Below are positions 7,650 to 16,830 of a DNA stretch of 19,375 nt, piece after piece. The notes beneath the pieces were generated by a model. The model was not told the origin of the DNA. It searched no databases and was given only the letters and a program-made list of their open reading frames with translations. Position 1 is the first letter of the stretch. The number at the start of each line of letters is the position of its first letter. Source of the DNA: Cylindrotheca closterium (lineage: Eukaryota > Bacillariophyta > Bacillariophyceae > Bacillariales > Bacillariaceae). The translations under genes were made by a program, and so were the position numbers. The stretch lies in the NCBI GenBank assembly GCA_933822405.4, contig CAKOGP040001869.1, positions 185,660 through 205,034 on the forward strand, read 5' to 3'.

Positions 7650-9803
7650 ATGAGTGCCTTTGCTTCGGGGCGTGCTGCCCTTCGTCTCTCCAGAAATCGA
7701 GCGTCTACTTCGCATTGGCAGTCACTGTATCAGTCTACGCACACGGTTGCTACCCGAGGGTTGATAGCATCACACAACATTCGACCGTATGGTGCCCTTT
7801 GCCAACCTCCCCCTTCCTGGTCAAGTCCAGCAAGCAGGATCTTTTCAACATATGATGGGTCATCCATGACTCCAGCACAACTTCAACAGCTGGTACTGAA
7901 ACATTCTCTTCAGGACGATCCTATGGAGGCACACACAATTTTGAATCAACTCTTCATGATGGATTCGAAGGAAGTCACACCCGAAATTCAAACAGCCGTC
8001 ATGGATTCTTGGATTGTTTATCAGTCGAAGTGTCAACAACAACTGAATGAATCTATTTCTAGTGGTAGCAATGAATCCAACCTAAGCGAAGTGCACCGCA
8101 ACGTCCACGAAATGGGTAAGGCTGCCGAACATGCGTCTCAAATTCTCGAGTCTATGGATAGCCCATCGCGCCATCATATTGTGGCTGTTCTTAAAGCCTT
8201 GGCAAATGTATCCGAAGCTTCCCATACTACCAGTGTTTTCAAAGGCGATTTTGTGAGAGGAATTCCTCAACGGGCTCAACACTTTTGGCAAATCCATGAG
8301 AATTTGCCGATCGAGGCCTCCAATCAACTTCTGAGGGCCTGGGCTTACAGCAAGGAGTACTTGAGGGGTACCATGGCGGAGCAAATCTTTCAACAAATTG
8401 AGCACCCCAATGGCGAATCATACAAGAATATCATTCGCGCCTGGTGTTGGAGTAAGGAGAGACGATGTGCGTTCACGGCTACCGGTCACTTAATGAGAAT
8501 GATGCGATTGTTGGAGACTGGAAAGTCGGATATGGAACCATCTCTGGACGATTATCACGTCTTATTCCACGCGTGGACTACAGCAGAGTAAGTTATCGTA
8601 TCTGAATATCCACAGAAGGACCTGAAACAAAACTGATACCCGATGCTTTTCTTCAGAGACAAGAACGCTCCATCCAAGGCATGCAGCGTCATCCAAATTA
8701 TTTCTGGTGCACATAAGCGGGGTCACACTGAATTAGCACCGGATGAGACATGCTACAGGGATACCTTGACTACCATATCTCGTCGGGTGAACGTACCCGA
8801 GGTTGGAGAGTTAGCCGACAACATGCTCAAAGAAATGAAGGAAGCGATGTTCATTCCTGATTCAGAATGTTACAGCGCGGCCATTCAAGCTTGGAATCAC
8901 GTTGCTACAGCTCGAGAGAGCGAAGACCGAGAAGGAGCTGTCCAACGGGCGTTAGATTTGCTGCAAGAAATGACCAAGGCCTATCATCGAACCACAACTG
9001 TCACTATTAGGCCGACTGTCAAAGACTACAACAATGTCTTGGAGGCTCTGACTATTTCGAAAAATACCAAGGCGACGAGACATGCCGAGACACTACTCAC
9101 AGCATTAGAAGAAGCCGATACCTCAGCAGTAGACGGTCTGAAACCGAATGCTGAGAGTTACAAGTTCACATTTGACGTCTGGAAGAACAGCAAATCACCC
9201 AACAAAGTTCCTCGCTCCCTGAACATTCTTCGACGGATGACGGATCGGGCCGAGTTTTCGACCGATGCTGATCAGACCTATGTGCCAGCCTTTAGTTCCT
9301 TTATAGATGTTTGTGCCAACTGTGGGAGCACCGAGAATTCCAGAAAGACCATGACACTGGTATTGAGAATATTTGACGAGATGAGATCCAACGGCTTGCA
9401 ACCGGATTCTTCTACCTACGCAGCTCTTCTGGAAGCCTGTAATAACCTCATACAGGATGGCCAAGAACGGCAAAAGGTCCTGAAACGAGTATTTGTGAAA
9501 GCTTGCGATGATGGTTACGTCAACCAGACAGTGTTGGAGCAGTTCAAGAAATCAGCATCGACCTACAGCTTTGCCAATGTAGTGATCTCACATAGCCGAG
9601 AAGTGGAAGGGATGAAAGTTGTTCCCGAATCTTGGACCCGCAACATTCAGGGGTTCCAAGTCAAAACCAAGGGCGGTAAGCAAGTGTTGCCGCTGAGCAT
9701 TGGGGGTCAATTTACCTTCACCAAGGCAGCTGCTGAGTACAAGATGCGAAAACTGCGACAACGTCACAATCAAAGACTGCTACAGGGAGGGCGTACAAAA
9801 TAA
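7650..9803 (+). CDS. Pentatricopeptide-repeat protein, probably mitochondrial (2 exons)
   Basis: Exons 7650-8587 and 8657-9803 join to 694 residues. The 69-bp intron has donor GTAAGT and acceptor TTCTTCAG, interrupts a codon after its second base, and restores the frame as GA|A. The N-terminus is rich in Ser, Ala and Thr, holds seven Arg, and has no acidic residue before D69, typical of a mitochondrial presequence; a plastid target is less likely because no signal peptide is seen. The rest is helical with PPR-like units, each with a proline-led start of the type PDxxxYxxxIxAW (for example PDSECYSAAIQAW, RPTVKDYNNVLEAL, PDSSTYAALLEAC). PPR proteins bind organelle RNA for processing, stability or translation. 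The specific target cannot be read here. The C-terminus is very basic (KMRKLRQRHNQR). Confidence 0.86.
8588..8656 (+). other. Intron of the PPR gene
   Basis: This 69-bp GT-AG intron has donor GTAAGTT and a pyrimidine-rich end TTTTCTTCAG. Its phase makes the donor itself give an in-frame TAA (GAG TAA) if the intron is retained. Confidence 0.85.
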
Positions 9804-9950
9804 GACTTCTGCCTTTCCAACTTGTATAATCACCAACTCGACTTGTAATAATAATGATAGAAGTCATACTACTGCTTTGAAAATGTTTTTTGGTTGCTTC
9901 TAGTTGATGGTTCACGCTATCTTACCCTCTACACACTTATAAACATGAAA

Positions 9951-11770
9951 TTACTTCTTGGGCAACGCTGACTGAAAACCAGCATTATCTTTGAACCATT
10001 TCTTGTTCGCCTCCTTCACCCGATTCCTATTGGCATCTGGGTTGACCAATTCCATACTACTACTTTGCGAAAAGACAACACTACTTGCCAGTCCATCATT
10101 GTTTTTCGCTTGCTGTGCCATTTGCATGGCCCGCTTACGAGACGCCTTGGAGTTGGCCTGTCGCATCTTTCGCTTTTCGGTAGTCTTTCTAATGGCACCA
10201 CCCGTATCGGCGGTATCCAAGAGACCCATGGAGATTCCCATGGCATCATCACCATATTCACCATGTTGTTCCGAGAATGCCCTAGTATTGGCTTGCTTCA
10301 TCATGGCCGTCTCTTCGAATCGATCCTTCCATCGTCGCATACGCTTTCCACCACGGCGCTTCTTGACAGCCAAATCGGGTCTAGAAAGAAAGAAAAGAGA
10401 AGAAAGAGGAGACACAAACAAGAGGTGAGAATGATACCAATCGTTTGATTATGGAGCCAGAACTCCTGGAATAGCAGCGACGAACGAAAGTTCAAACAGC
10501 AGCCCAGTGCAATTAGCTACGACAAAACGCAACAGTGATGGAGATTTGCCATCGAAGAAAACAGCTGGTGTGCTTTTCAATGACAAAGTGTTGAGACAAC
10601 CAGTTGCGTGCAAGGACCTGTTGTGATTGTTTGAGGAATGATGACTTACTTTGGGAGTGCCTTCAATACAGGTGCCTTATCGGGTTCTTGGAGCTTTTCA
10701 AACTTGTTTTCGATTTCCGTGCGGAATTGCAATCCAGTGTTGGCACTGCGGGTACGACCACTATCGACATTGACATAGTCGAACCTCGCAACCAGTGCTA
10801 GCTTGGCGGCCACCAGCTTGAGTGCCTTCTTTTGCATTTGCTTCGGTACCGACTTGACCAAGTCACAATCCGCTAAAATCCCCACATGTCGTTTGGTCGA
10901 AGCATTGGACATGCCTGCTCGAGAGGTGCTGTTTTGCTTGACTTGACCAATCACTTGCAGATTGCAAGAAGGAATCTTGGTCAGTTCTGCCAAACCACCC
11001 ACCAAACCAATCAATCTAGCAGCAGTAGATGGCCCAATGAGCGCACATACAGAGGGCGCCAAGCCTTCCATCGACCTCACCACAAAGTCAATCAACTTGG
11101 TCTGCACGTCGAGCAAATTCTCCATGTACGTGGCCGCTTCATCCACAGCTGCCAATTCTTCCTTAGTCAAGATCCGCCCCGAGGTCGTACTTCCTGCCAC
11201 GGAAATGGTAATGATTTGGTTGCTATTTAAGATTTCATTCAATTCATCATTGACTTTGGTTAGATCCATTTCATTCCAAATGACGCGGACCGCATTTTTG
11301 AATTGAACATAATTGGGTAGCAACTCTTCCAATTCTGGAAACTTTGGCTTGTACGCCGTGGCCAAGGCTCCATGTGCTTTTTCAAGTTCGTCAGCCAAGT
11401 TGGAAAGAAACTTATTAGATTTGACCACTAGATGATGGTCCTCTTCTTCTCGTTCCTTTTGCGACTTTTCTTGGTACTCCTGACTCGCGTCGAGCTTCGA
11501 AATATATTCCAAATGAGCTACCAAAGAGGGTTTCAAATGCATCTTGGGAGCTTTTGCTTCTGGTTTCGAGAGTTCTTGCTTTATATTATTATTCATCATT
11601 TGGCTGGCAATGGAGGAATCAATGGCAGCCGCCATGGAAGACTCTTGTGGTTCACTCTTGATGTTCGGTTCACTCTGTGTGGTTGGGGGAGCATCGGCTT
11701 CCTCGTCCGAGTCCATCAAATCGTTGAGATCGTCCAATAGAGCATCAGCTAATGTTGTTGTCTGGTCCAT
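9951..11770 (-). CDS. PRPF31: U4/U6 snRNP splicing factor PRP31 (2 exons)
   Basis: Exon 1 (11770-10650) and exon 2 (10380-9951) join to 516 residues, close to human PRPF31 (499). The acidic, low-complexity N-terminus (1-80) is followed by a coiled-coil/NOSIC region (about 85-215) and the Nop domain (about 225-345: PSVCALIGPSTAARLIGLVGGL, then KRHVGILADCDLV). Exon 2 carries the PRP31 C-terminal domain: the basic KKRRGGKRMRRWKDR, then KQANTRAFSE and MELVNPDANRNRV. In the family the Nop domain binds the 15.5K/SNU13-U4 snRNA complex and the protein bridges U4/U6 to U5 in the nucleus. The splice junction (AA|A, Lys) fits the human alignment around the GGRR motif. The gene converges with the PPR gene, 147 bp apart. 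Confidence 0.95.
10381..10649 (-). other. Intron of PRP31
   Basis: This 269-bp GT-AG intron is the longest in the window. Its donor is GTAAGT (10649-10644), and a long pyrimidine tract precedes the acceptor TTTCTAG. Retention would end the protein immediately (AAG TAA) after the Nop domain. No C/D or H/ACA snoRNA signature was recognised in it. Confidence 0.88.
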
Positions 11771-12666
11771 GATAGTAGCAGTAGATTTTTATTCTCTAAT
11801 GGTCGTTATTTCGTTGTCAATTTATGACTGTTAATAAAATCATGAACTGCAGCAGGTCCAGTCTGGTAGCGTAGAGTCAGATCAGTCAATGTGGACTGCT
11901 TCGACTACTTATTAGCACTAAAGTTCGCGCAGGGACGCTACAGTGGTCCGGTAGCGATGGTAGATAGCACGATAGCACACACTAGTTACTTCCGAAGTAT
12001 CATGTGACAGACATCTTCGACGACAATTGACAGCAATCGTGGCCACAATTCTGTTGCCAGTTGAGCTTAGAGATTTGGCATGAATACCGAAGATTTGAAT
12101 TGCCACTTGTGCTGTGGAATGTCACCTGAACAGGCAAAGCAAGCTGACACAGAGTTTGATACAATCAAGTTGTCGGAAAGTCGCCCAAAACGTTGGTTTC
12201 CAAAATAGGATCGGATGAAACAACTCGAAACGAGGCCCAGTATCATTCTAATGCCTGTGCAATACCTAGGATTGTAAAAAAATTCTTTATCAACTTGTAT
12301 CGCAAGTCAGCTAGAGAGTCATCTTCTTGCCCTGTTCATCTTCCTGCCTATTCATGCTTTGATTGGGACCCCGTGCGCCAGAGTGTAGCACATTGGGTTG
12401 AATTGCAGTTCAGCTATATAATGCTCAGGCTGCTTCCAAAAAGTGATTGTTGCAGGTGTCATTCAAGTAATATAACAGGTGCCCATAAGAAGACAAGATA
12501 AAGTCGATTACCTTCTTCCATTGATGTGCTCCATTGATGTGCTAGCCCTACACTCCAATGAAAGCCCGAATCGTTCACAAGAATATCATGTCGCTGCCAC
12601 CATCTTGAATGACCAACATTCGACATCACCGCGACTTGACATCTTCGTCATTGATAATCAGCGTCA
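11771..12666. other. 896-bp stretch without a secure gene
   Basis: This holds the 5' side of PRP31 and the 3' side of the small membrane-protein gene. A 42-codon frame from an ATG (12080-12208, plus) begins MNTEDLNCHLCCGM and has no supporting context. A longer open frame (12193-12501, plus) has no early ATG and resembles no family known to me. A 13-bp unit, TCCATTGATGTGC, is repeated in tandem at 12517-12529 and 12530-12542. No tRNA or snRNA was recognised. Confidence 0.5.
12517..12542. repeat. Tandem duplication of a 13-bp unit
   Basis: Two exact, adjacent copies of TCCATTGATGTGC lie just beyond the 3' end of the small membrane-protein gene, as expected from a replication-slippage event. 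Confidence 0.9.
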
Positions 12667-13107
12667 TCATACTTGTCGGAGGCGTGGGCCCGCATCAATA
12701 TCCAATAGTAATGATTCTGATTCTTCCGCACTCCGACGCCGACTAGCAGCTGATTTCTGTGTGGACAATAGGTGTCCATGCTCGTCGCTGTAATAACTTA
12801 CTGTCGATTGATTGGAGCCTGGCGAATCAACCCCCATGACGCCATTGCCCGCATTGCCAGTCAGTTTGGCCAACCGGCGTTGCTTTTGTCGTTCCATAGC
12901 TTTCTTGGCTCGATAGTAATTGCCAATGCACAACACAGCGATAAAACCTGTCAGGAAACTGACAAAGGTGACAGCCTGAAAATTCAAAATTTAACCATAA
13001 CTCGGTTGTAAGTATGATGATTTCACTCCAGTTGCTTCCAAATACTCTGGTGACTTAGAACTTACAACAATAATTTCTGATAACGACCGATTGCGTGATT
13101 GAAACAT
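12667..13107 (-). CDS. Small single-span membrane protein, function unknown (2 exons)
   Basis: Exon 1 (13107-13066, 14 codons, MFQSRNRSLSEIIV) joins exon 2 (12975-12667) across a 90-bp phase-0 intron with donor GTAAGT and acceptor ATTTTCAG, giving 116 residues. Exon 2 alone has no ATG before the membrane span, which supports the short first exon. One hydrophobic span lies at about 12-32 (IIVAVTFVSFLTGFIAVLCI), followed by a basic stretch (RAKKAMERQKQRR), a Gly/Ser/Asn-rich linker and a tail with two acidic dileucine-like motifs (EHGHLL at 79-84, ESESLL at 99-104). Such motifs direct endosomal or vacuolar sorting in other eukaryotes; that role here is inference. I recognise no family. Gene structure is supported by the two splice sites and frame continuity only. 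Confidence 0.7.
12976..13065 (-). other. Intron of the small membrane-protein gene
   Basis: This 90-bp GT-AG intron, phase 0, has donor GTAAGT at 13065-13060 and acceptor TTTTCAG ending at 12976. Confidence 0.7.
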
Positions 13108-13637
13108 TGTGTTCTATGTGATGCAGTCAAGTCTTTTCAATGAGATTAGATCGTCAAATACTCTTCAGCAAAATTTTGACGAAGCGACTACTGCAGAATT
13201 TTCGGTCTTATATTGTGAATAGATGCGAGGTGCTGGTGTGGTAGATGGTCAAACACACTCTTACAATAATCACAACAACTCAATTCGTTCCAAAGTCAAA
13301 ACTCTGTGGACCGGCCTGATCATGTGTTTCGAATAATTTTGTTTTCCGTTGAAAAGTGAGACAGGACGGACAGACAGGCCTTTGACGAAGAGAGTGGTCG
13401 TTGATCGGCGGCGGAAAACGAAAAAAAACGAACCCTTCTCGTCCTCACGAAATCAATGGTCAAAAAAGAATACTGGTACTGTAGGTGCTGTACCGGTACT
13501 GACTCCAGGATTTCCCAAAAAGAAGATTTCTTCTCAAGCTGTTTAGTATCTACATTACATTGAACATTGAAATACACCATGATTAGCGTAGCGCGTTTGC
13601 TGTTGCTCATTTTCCGTTTTTCGTTTTTTTCGACAAT
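13108..13637. other. 530-bp intergenic region between the small membrane-protein gene and TIM
   Basis: This contains the promoter side of the small membrane-protein gene and the 3' side of TIM. A near-perfect inverted pair, TACTGGTAC (13471-13479) and GTACCGGTA (13490-13498), echoes the GGTAC cluster at 361-392. Open frames here, including one on the minus strand from 13610, show no recognisable protein pattern. Confidence 0.5.
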
Positions 13638-14637
13638 TTATTCGGATTCATGGTTGATGATGCGCCCGAATCCTTCGGCGTTAAGGGAGGCTCCCCCAAC
13701 CAAGGCACCATCAATGTCCGGCTTGGCAACCAATCCATCGACAGATTCAGGACTGACAGATCCTCCATACAAGATGCGAGTGCTATCGGCAATTTTCTCT
13801 CCATACATGCCCTTCAAGATGCCACGGATCGTCTCGTGGACGCTTTGGGCAATTTCGGGGGTGGCGACCTTTCCAGTTCCAATGGCCCAAACGGGTTCGT
13901 AGGCGATGGTGACCTTGTCCAAGTCTTTCTTGTCGATACCCGCAAGTCCCTTCTTGAGTTGGATTTCGCAAACGGCTCCGACCAATTCCTTTTCGAATTC
14001 TTCAAGGGTTTCACCAATGCACAAGACTACGTTCATATCATGTTCGATAAGCATTTTACACTGTTCGTTGATTTCTTCGTCGCTTTCCTTGAAGATGACA
14101 CGACGTTCGGAGTGCCCGGCAAGGGCCCAAGTGCACCCGATGCTCTTGAGCATGACTGGGGAAACTCCTCCTGTGAAAGCTCCGTTGATTTGGGGCGTTG
14201 TGGCCTAATGATCATAGTGATGAATGGTTGAAAGTAGTAGAGATTGCAGGATAGTATAGAATAGAATAGAATAGAACAGAATCAGATGTATGCGTCAGCC
14301 ACAAAGCAACATATGCGGTATTCTCAGTATCGCAACGTACCTCGGCACCAATAATCACTTTGTCGCCAACAGTCTCTTGGACGCTCTCAATGTATGGGAA
14401 AGGGACAAAGAGGGCAACATCGCATGGGGAGTCATCGGTGACGGCACTAGCAATTCCAGTAGCAAGCTCGATGGCTTCGTCCTTGGTTTGTGGGTTCAAC
14501 TTCCAGTTTCCTGTGATGAAAGCTTTTCGTGCGTACATTTCAGTGCTTCCCAATCGGATGGAAGGAGAAGGTTGTTGAGCCACAAAGGCAGAGGAGGTAG
14601 CAAGAGCAGATAGGAGCAAAGTAGCAGAGAATTTCAT
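13638..14637 (-). CDS. TPI: Triosephosphate isomerase, plastid-targeted type (2 exons)
   Basis: Exon 1 (14637-14341) and exon 2 (14204-13638) join in phase 0 to 287 residues. The reaction interconverts dihydroxyacetone phosphate and glyceraldehyde 3-phosphate. All key residues are present: N44 and K46 (GNWKLN), H130 and E132 (AGHSERR), catalytic E202 (YEPVWAIGTGK, with loop 6), and the phosphate-binding LYGGSV and GALVGGASL segments. About 37 residues precede the usual start. They comprise a hydrophobic signal peptide (FSATLLLSALATSSA) followed by F18 and a Ser/Arg-bearing stretch, which matches the bipartite ASAFAP-type presequence of complex plastids. Stromal location is therefore inferred. 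Exon 2 uses mainly C- or G-ending codons, as expected for a highly expressed gene. Confidence 0.96.
14205..14340 (-). other. Intron of TIM with a TAGAA microsatellite
   Basis: This 136-bp GT-AG intron (donor GTACGT, acceptor ATCATTAG) contains four TAGAA units on the plus strand at 14257-14276, followed by CAGAA. Confidence 0.88.
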
Positions 14638-15143
14638 GGTGTATAGAGACGGTTGAGAAAAAGGTGAAGGATACTTGGATTTGTGATCGGAGAATCTGTG
14701 ACGACGGCAATGATGATGCAGGAAGATGAGGTTGCCAACACATCACAACAGTACAATACCTGTTATCGGAAGATTTGGTTGGTCAGTTTGTACGTTGGAT
14801 TCGTGATTCAAAAACTAAATGGTCGTATCATGTGTACGGAGTGACGTAAGTGACGAGTCCCGAGTGAATGTTCACCTGTCTGATTTCGTCAGTTGGCGAA
14901 GCTTGCGTCTGTCCTCCTTCTGACTTCTGAGGCCCATCATCGTTGAATTGTCCCTGTCTGTCCTTGATCCACAAATGTACAGTATGTCCTTTGGTCCACC
15001 AATGTCTGTCCTTCTGTGAGTAACATTTCCAGGCCAACCGAGTTTCTGTTTTCTTCAAATCTTCCATCCATCTTTCTGTTCCGAAGTTTTCAAATCAACA
15101 AAAGACCAGCATCTATTGCAAAGCTACAATTCAATAATTTAAG
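14638..15143. promoter_or_regulatory. Divergent promoter region between TIM and the NUG1-type GTPase
   Basis: These 506 bp separate two head-to-head genes. A CRE-like TGACGTAA lies at 14842-14849 with a second TGACG at 14851. An 11-bp unit, TGTCTGTCCTT, occurs at 14955-14965 and 15003-15013. A 79-codon minus-strand frame (15067-14828) has an ATG but no recognisable protein character. Confidence 0.5.
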
Positions 15144-16703
15144 ATGGTGAAAAAGAAAGGAAAGTCCAAGCGTACGACGCTTAAGGACAAGTACAAGATG
15201 CAACGACGCGTTCTTGAAACCAATCGAAAACGCAAAAAGCAGGGCAAACGAGATGCGAAGAACGGCATTGTCAGACCCGATAAAACCAAGCGGGATCCGG
15301 GAATCCCCAACTCGTGGCCTTTTAAACAAGATCTGCTCAAAGATATTGCCAAAGCCAGAGAACGACAACAAGAACAAAAACAGCAGACCAAGGAACAGCG
15401 AAAGGCAGAATTGAGAGCCTTGAGAGAACATCAAGCACAGGGGGGAACAGCTCGAACAGTCCAAGATTTAATGGAACGGGCAACTCAAGATCAACAGGTA
15501 TTTGCCGCCAAGGCTTCGGTGGCTTCTGACAGCGACATGGAAAAGTCTGATGGAACTGTTGCTGCTGGACAACAATCTCGCCGGGCATATTTGCGCGAAT
15601 TGAAGAAAGTGGTGGATACAGCCGATGTCCTCTTGCAAGTCTTGGACGCTCGTGATCCCATTGGAACTCGAATTCACAAGACGATGGAAGAAATCATTCT
15701 TTCCAAGGCGGATAAACGCATGGTGTTGGTGTTGAATAAAATTGATTTGGTACCCAAAGAGGTTGTTGGCAACTGGTTGACAGTGTTGAGACGGTCTCAC
15801 CCTGCCATTGCCATCAAAGCTAGTAATATTCGCAAGGCGGACGAAGAAGATGCTAGTACTTCGACCAACCCAGTCGGTATGGATGGTCTGTTGCAATTGC
15901 TAAAGAACTATGCCCGTACTGGTGGAACGGGTGGAAAGTCCAAAACAACTATTTGCGTTGGTGTCATTGGGTATCCCAACACTGGAAAGTCTTCCATTAT
16001 CAACGCCTTGAAGCGGTCTCGTGCAGTCGGCGTCAGTCCCCGACCTGGATTCACCACCTCGATGCAAGAAGTCGTCTTGGATCGCAATGTTCGTTTGTTG
16101 GACAGTCCCGGAGTCGTATTTGATGATAAGTCAGCCCTGTTGGGCAACTGTGTCGATCCCGATTCGATTGATGACCCCATTCCTCCCGTTGATGCTTTGT
16201 TGAAGAGATGCAATCCTCAGAGTTTGATCATGACCTACAACATCCCAGCTTTCCCCAAGGGCAATACTATGATGTTCTTGGCAATGGTCGCCAAGTCGTA
16301 TGGGCGGGTTTTGAAGGGAGGGATTCCTGACAAGATTGGGGCCGCCCGGTCGGTCCTGAAGGATTGGAATCACGGAAAGATTCCATACTACACAGTTCCA
16401 CCTCCCGATGCCGAACCTGAAGTTTCCAAGGGTGGTGCCACCATTGTCACCAACTTTGGTGCTGCATTTGACTTGTCCAAGTATGACGACCAAGTTCTTT
16501 CATCACTCAAGGAAAGCGATGAAATGGACTTTGTACAAATGTCTGTCGAAGATGACAAGAAGAATACCATGGACGAGCAATCCCAGGAAATGGCCAACTT
16601 CTTCAGAGGCGACAGTGATGAAGAAATGGACGAGGGCGATAGTGCCATGGCCAACCGTGCCAAGATAGCAAAGGCAGAGGATTTTGACTTTGATGACTTG
16701 TAA
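15144..16703 (+). CDS. Circularly permuted nucleolar GTPase of the nucleostemin/GNL3/NUG1 family
   Basis: One exon, 519 residues. It has a strongly basic Grn1-type N-terminus (MVKKKGKSKRTTLKDKYK, about 1-50), a Gln/Lys/Arg-rich coiled region, and a permuted GTPase domain in which G4 (NKID, 198-201) precedes G1 (GYPNTGKSS, 276-284), the GFTTS switch (302-306) and G3 (DSPG, 320-323). The LDARDP motif (168-172) before G4 is typical of YlqF/YawG-type GTPases. The acidic C-terminal tail ends in EDFDFDDL. Family members act in the nucleolus on maturation and export of the 60S subunit, as YTM1 does. Assignment to GNL3, GNL3L or NUG1 specifically is not settled. The start Met is the first in frame and matches the family N-terminus. 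The 3' end faces the sulfotransferase gene 127 bp away. Confidence 0.95.
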   Translation: MVKKKGKSKRTTLKDKYKMQRRVLETNRKRKKQGKRDAKNGIVRPDKTKRDPGIPNSWPFKQDLLKDIAKARERQQEQKQQTKEQRKAELRALREHQAQGGTARTVQDLMERATQDQQVFAAKASVASDSDMEKSDGTVAAGQQSRRAYLRELKKVVDTADVLLQVLDARDPIGTRIHKTMEEIILSKADKRMVLVLNKIDLVPKEVVGNWLTVLRRSHPAIAIKASNIRKADEEDASTSTNPVGMDGLLQLLKNYARTGGTGGKSKTTICVGVIGYPNTGKSSIINALKRSRAVGVSPRPGFTTSMQEVVLDRNVRLLDSPGVVFDDKSALLGNCVDPDSIDDPIPPVDALLKRCNPQSLIMTYNIPAFPKGNTMMFLAMVAKSYGRVLKGGIPDKIGAARSVLKDWNHGKIPYYTVPPPDAEPEVSKGGATIVTNFGAAFDLSKYDDQVLSSLKESDEMDFVQMSVEDDKKNTMDEQSQEMANFFRGDSDEEMDEGDSAMANRAKIAKAEDFDFDDL

Positions 16704-16830
16704 TCAATAGTAGAGCTTTGAAGAATATTTGAAAAGGTAGGAAACGAATCAGTTCAAACTGAGACTACCTAGCACTACAAGCACGACATTTTTTATTCGT
16801 ATTCAATATTCTCGTTTATTTTAGCATTTC

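Noticed and set aside
9991..10428. 145-codon plus-strand frame opposite PRP31 exon 2
   Set aside because: It lies over a well-matched PRP31 exon and intron and has no recognisable domain, so it is an antisense shadow.
10381..10649. Intronic snoRNA in PRP31
   Set aside because: No paired C and D boxes or H/ACA structure could be found on the transcribed strand; the ATGATGA on the plus strand is the reverse of the transcript.
12193..12501. 102-codon plus-strand frame in the gap upstream of PRP31
   Set aside because: It begins with TTG, has no early ATG and shows no domain or splice signals that would connect it to a gene.
13320..13610. 96-codon minus-strand frame downstream of TIM
   Set aside because: It has an ATG but low-complexity, unpatterned composition and overlaps the likely TIM 3' UTR.
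13650..14231. 193-codon plus-strand frame antisense to TIM exon 2
   Set aside because: It mirrors the strongly biased codons of TIM on the other strand, crosses the splice acceptor, and shows no protein family pattern.
14828..15067. 79-codon minus-strand frame between TIM and the GTPase
   Set aside because: It lies in the divergent promoter, its repeats (TGTCTGTCCTT) are DNA-level, and no homology is apparent.
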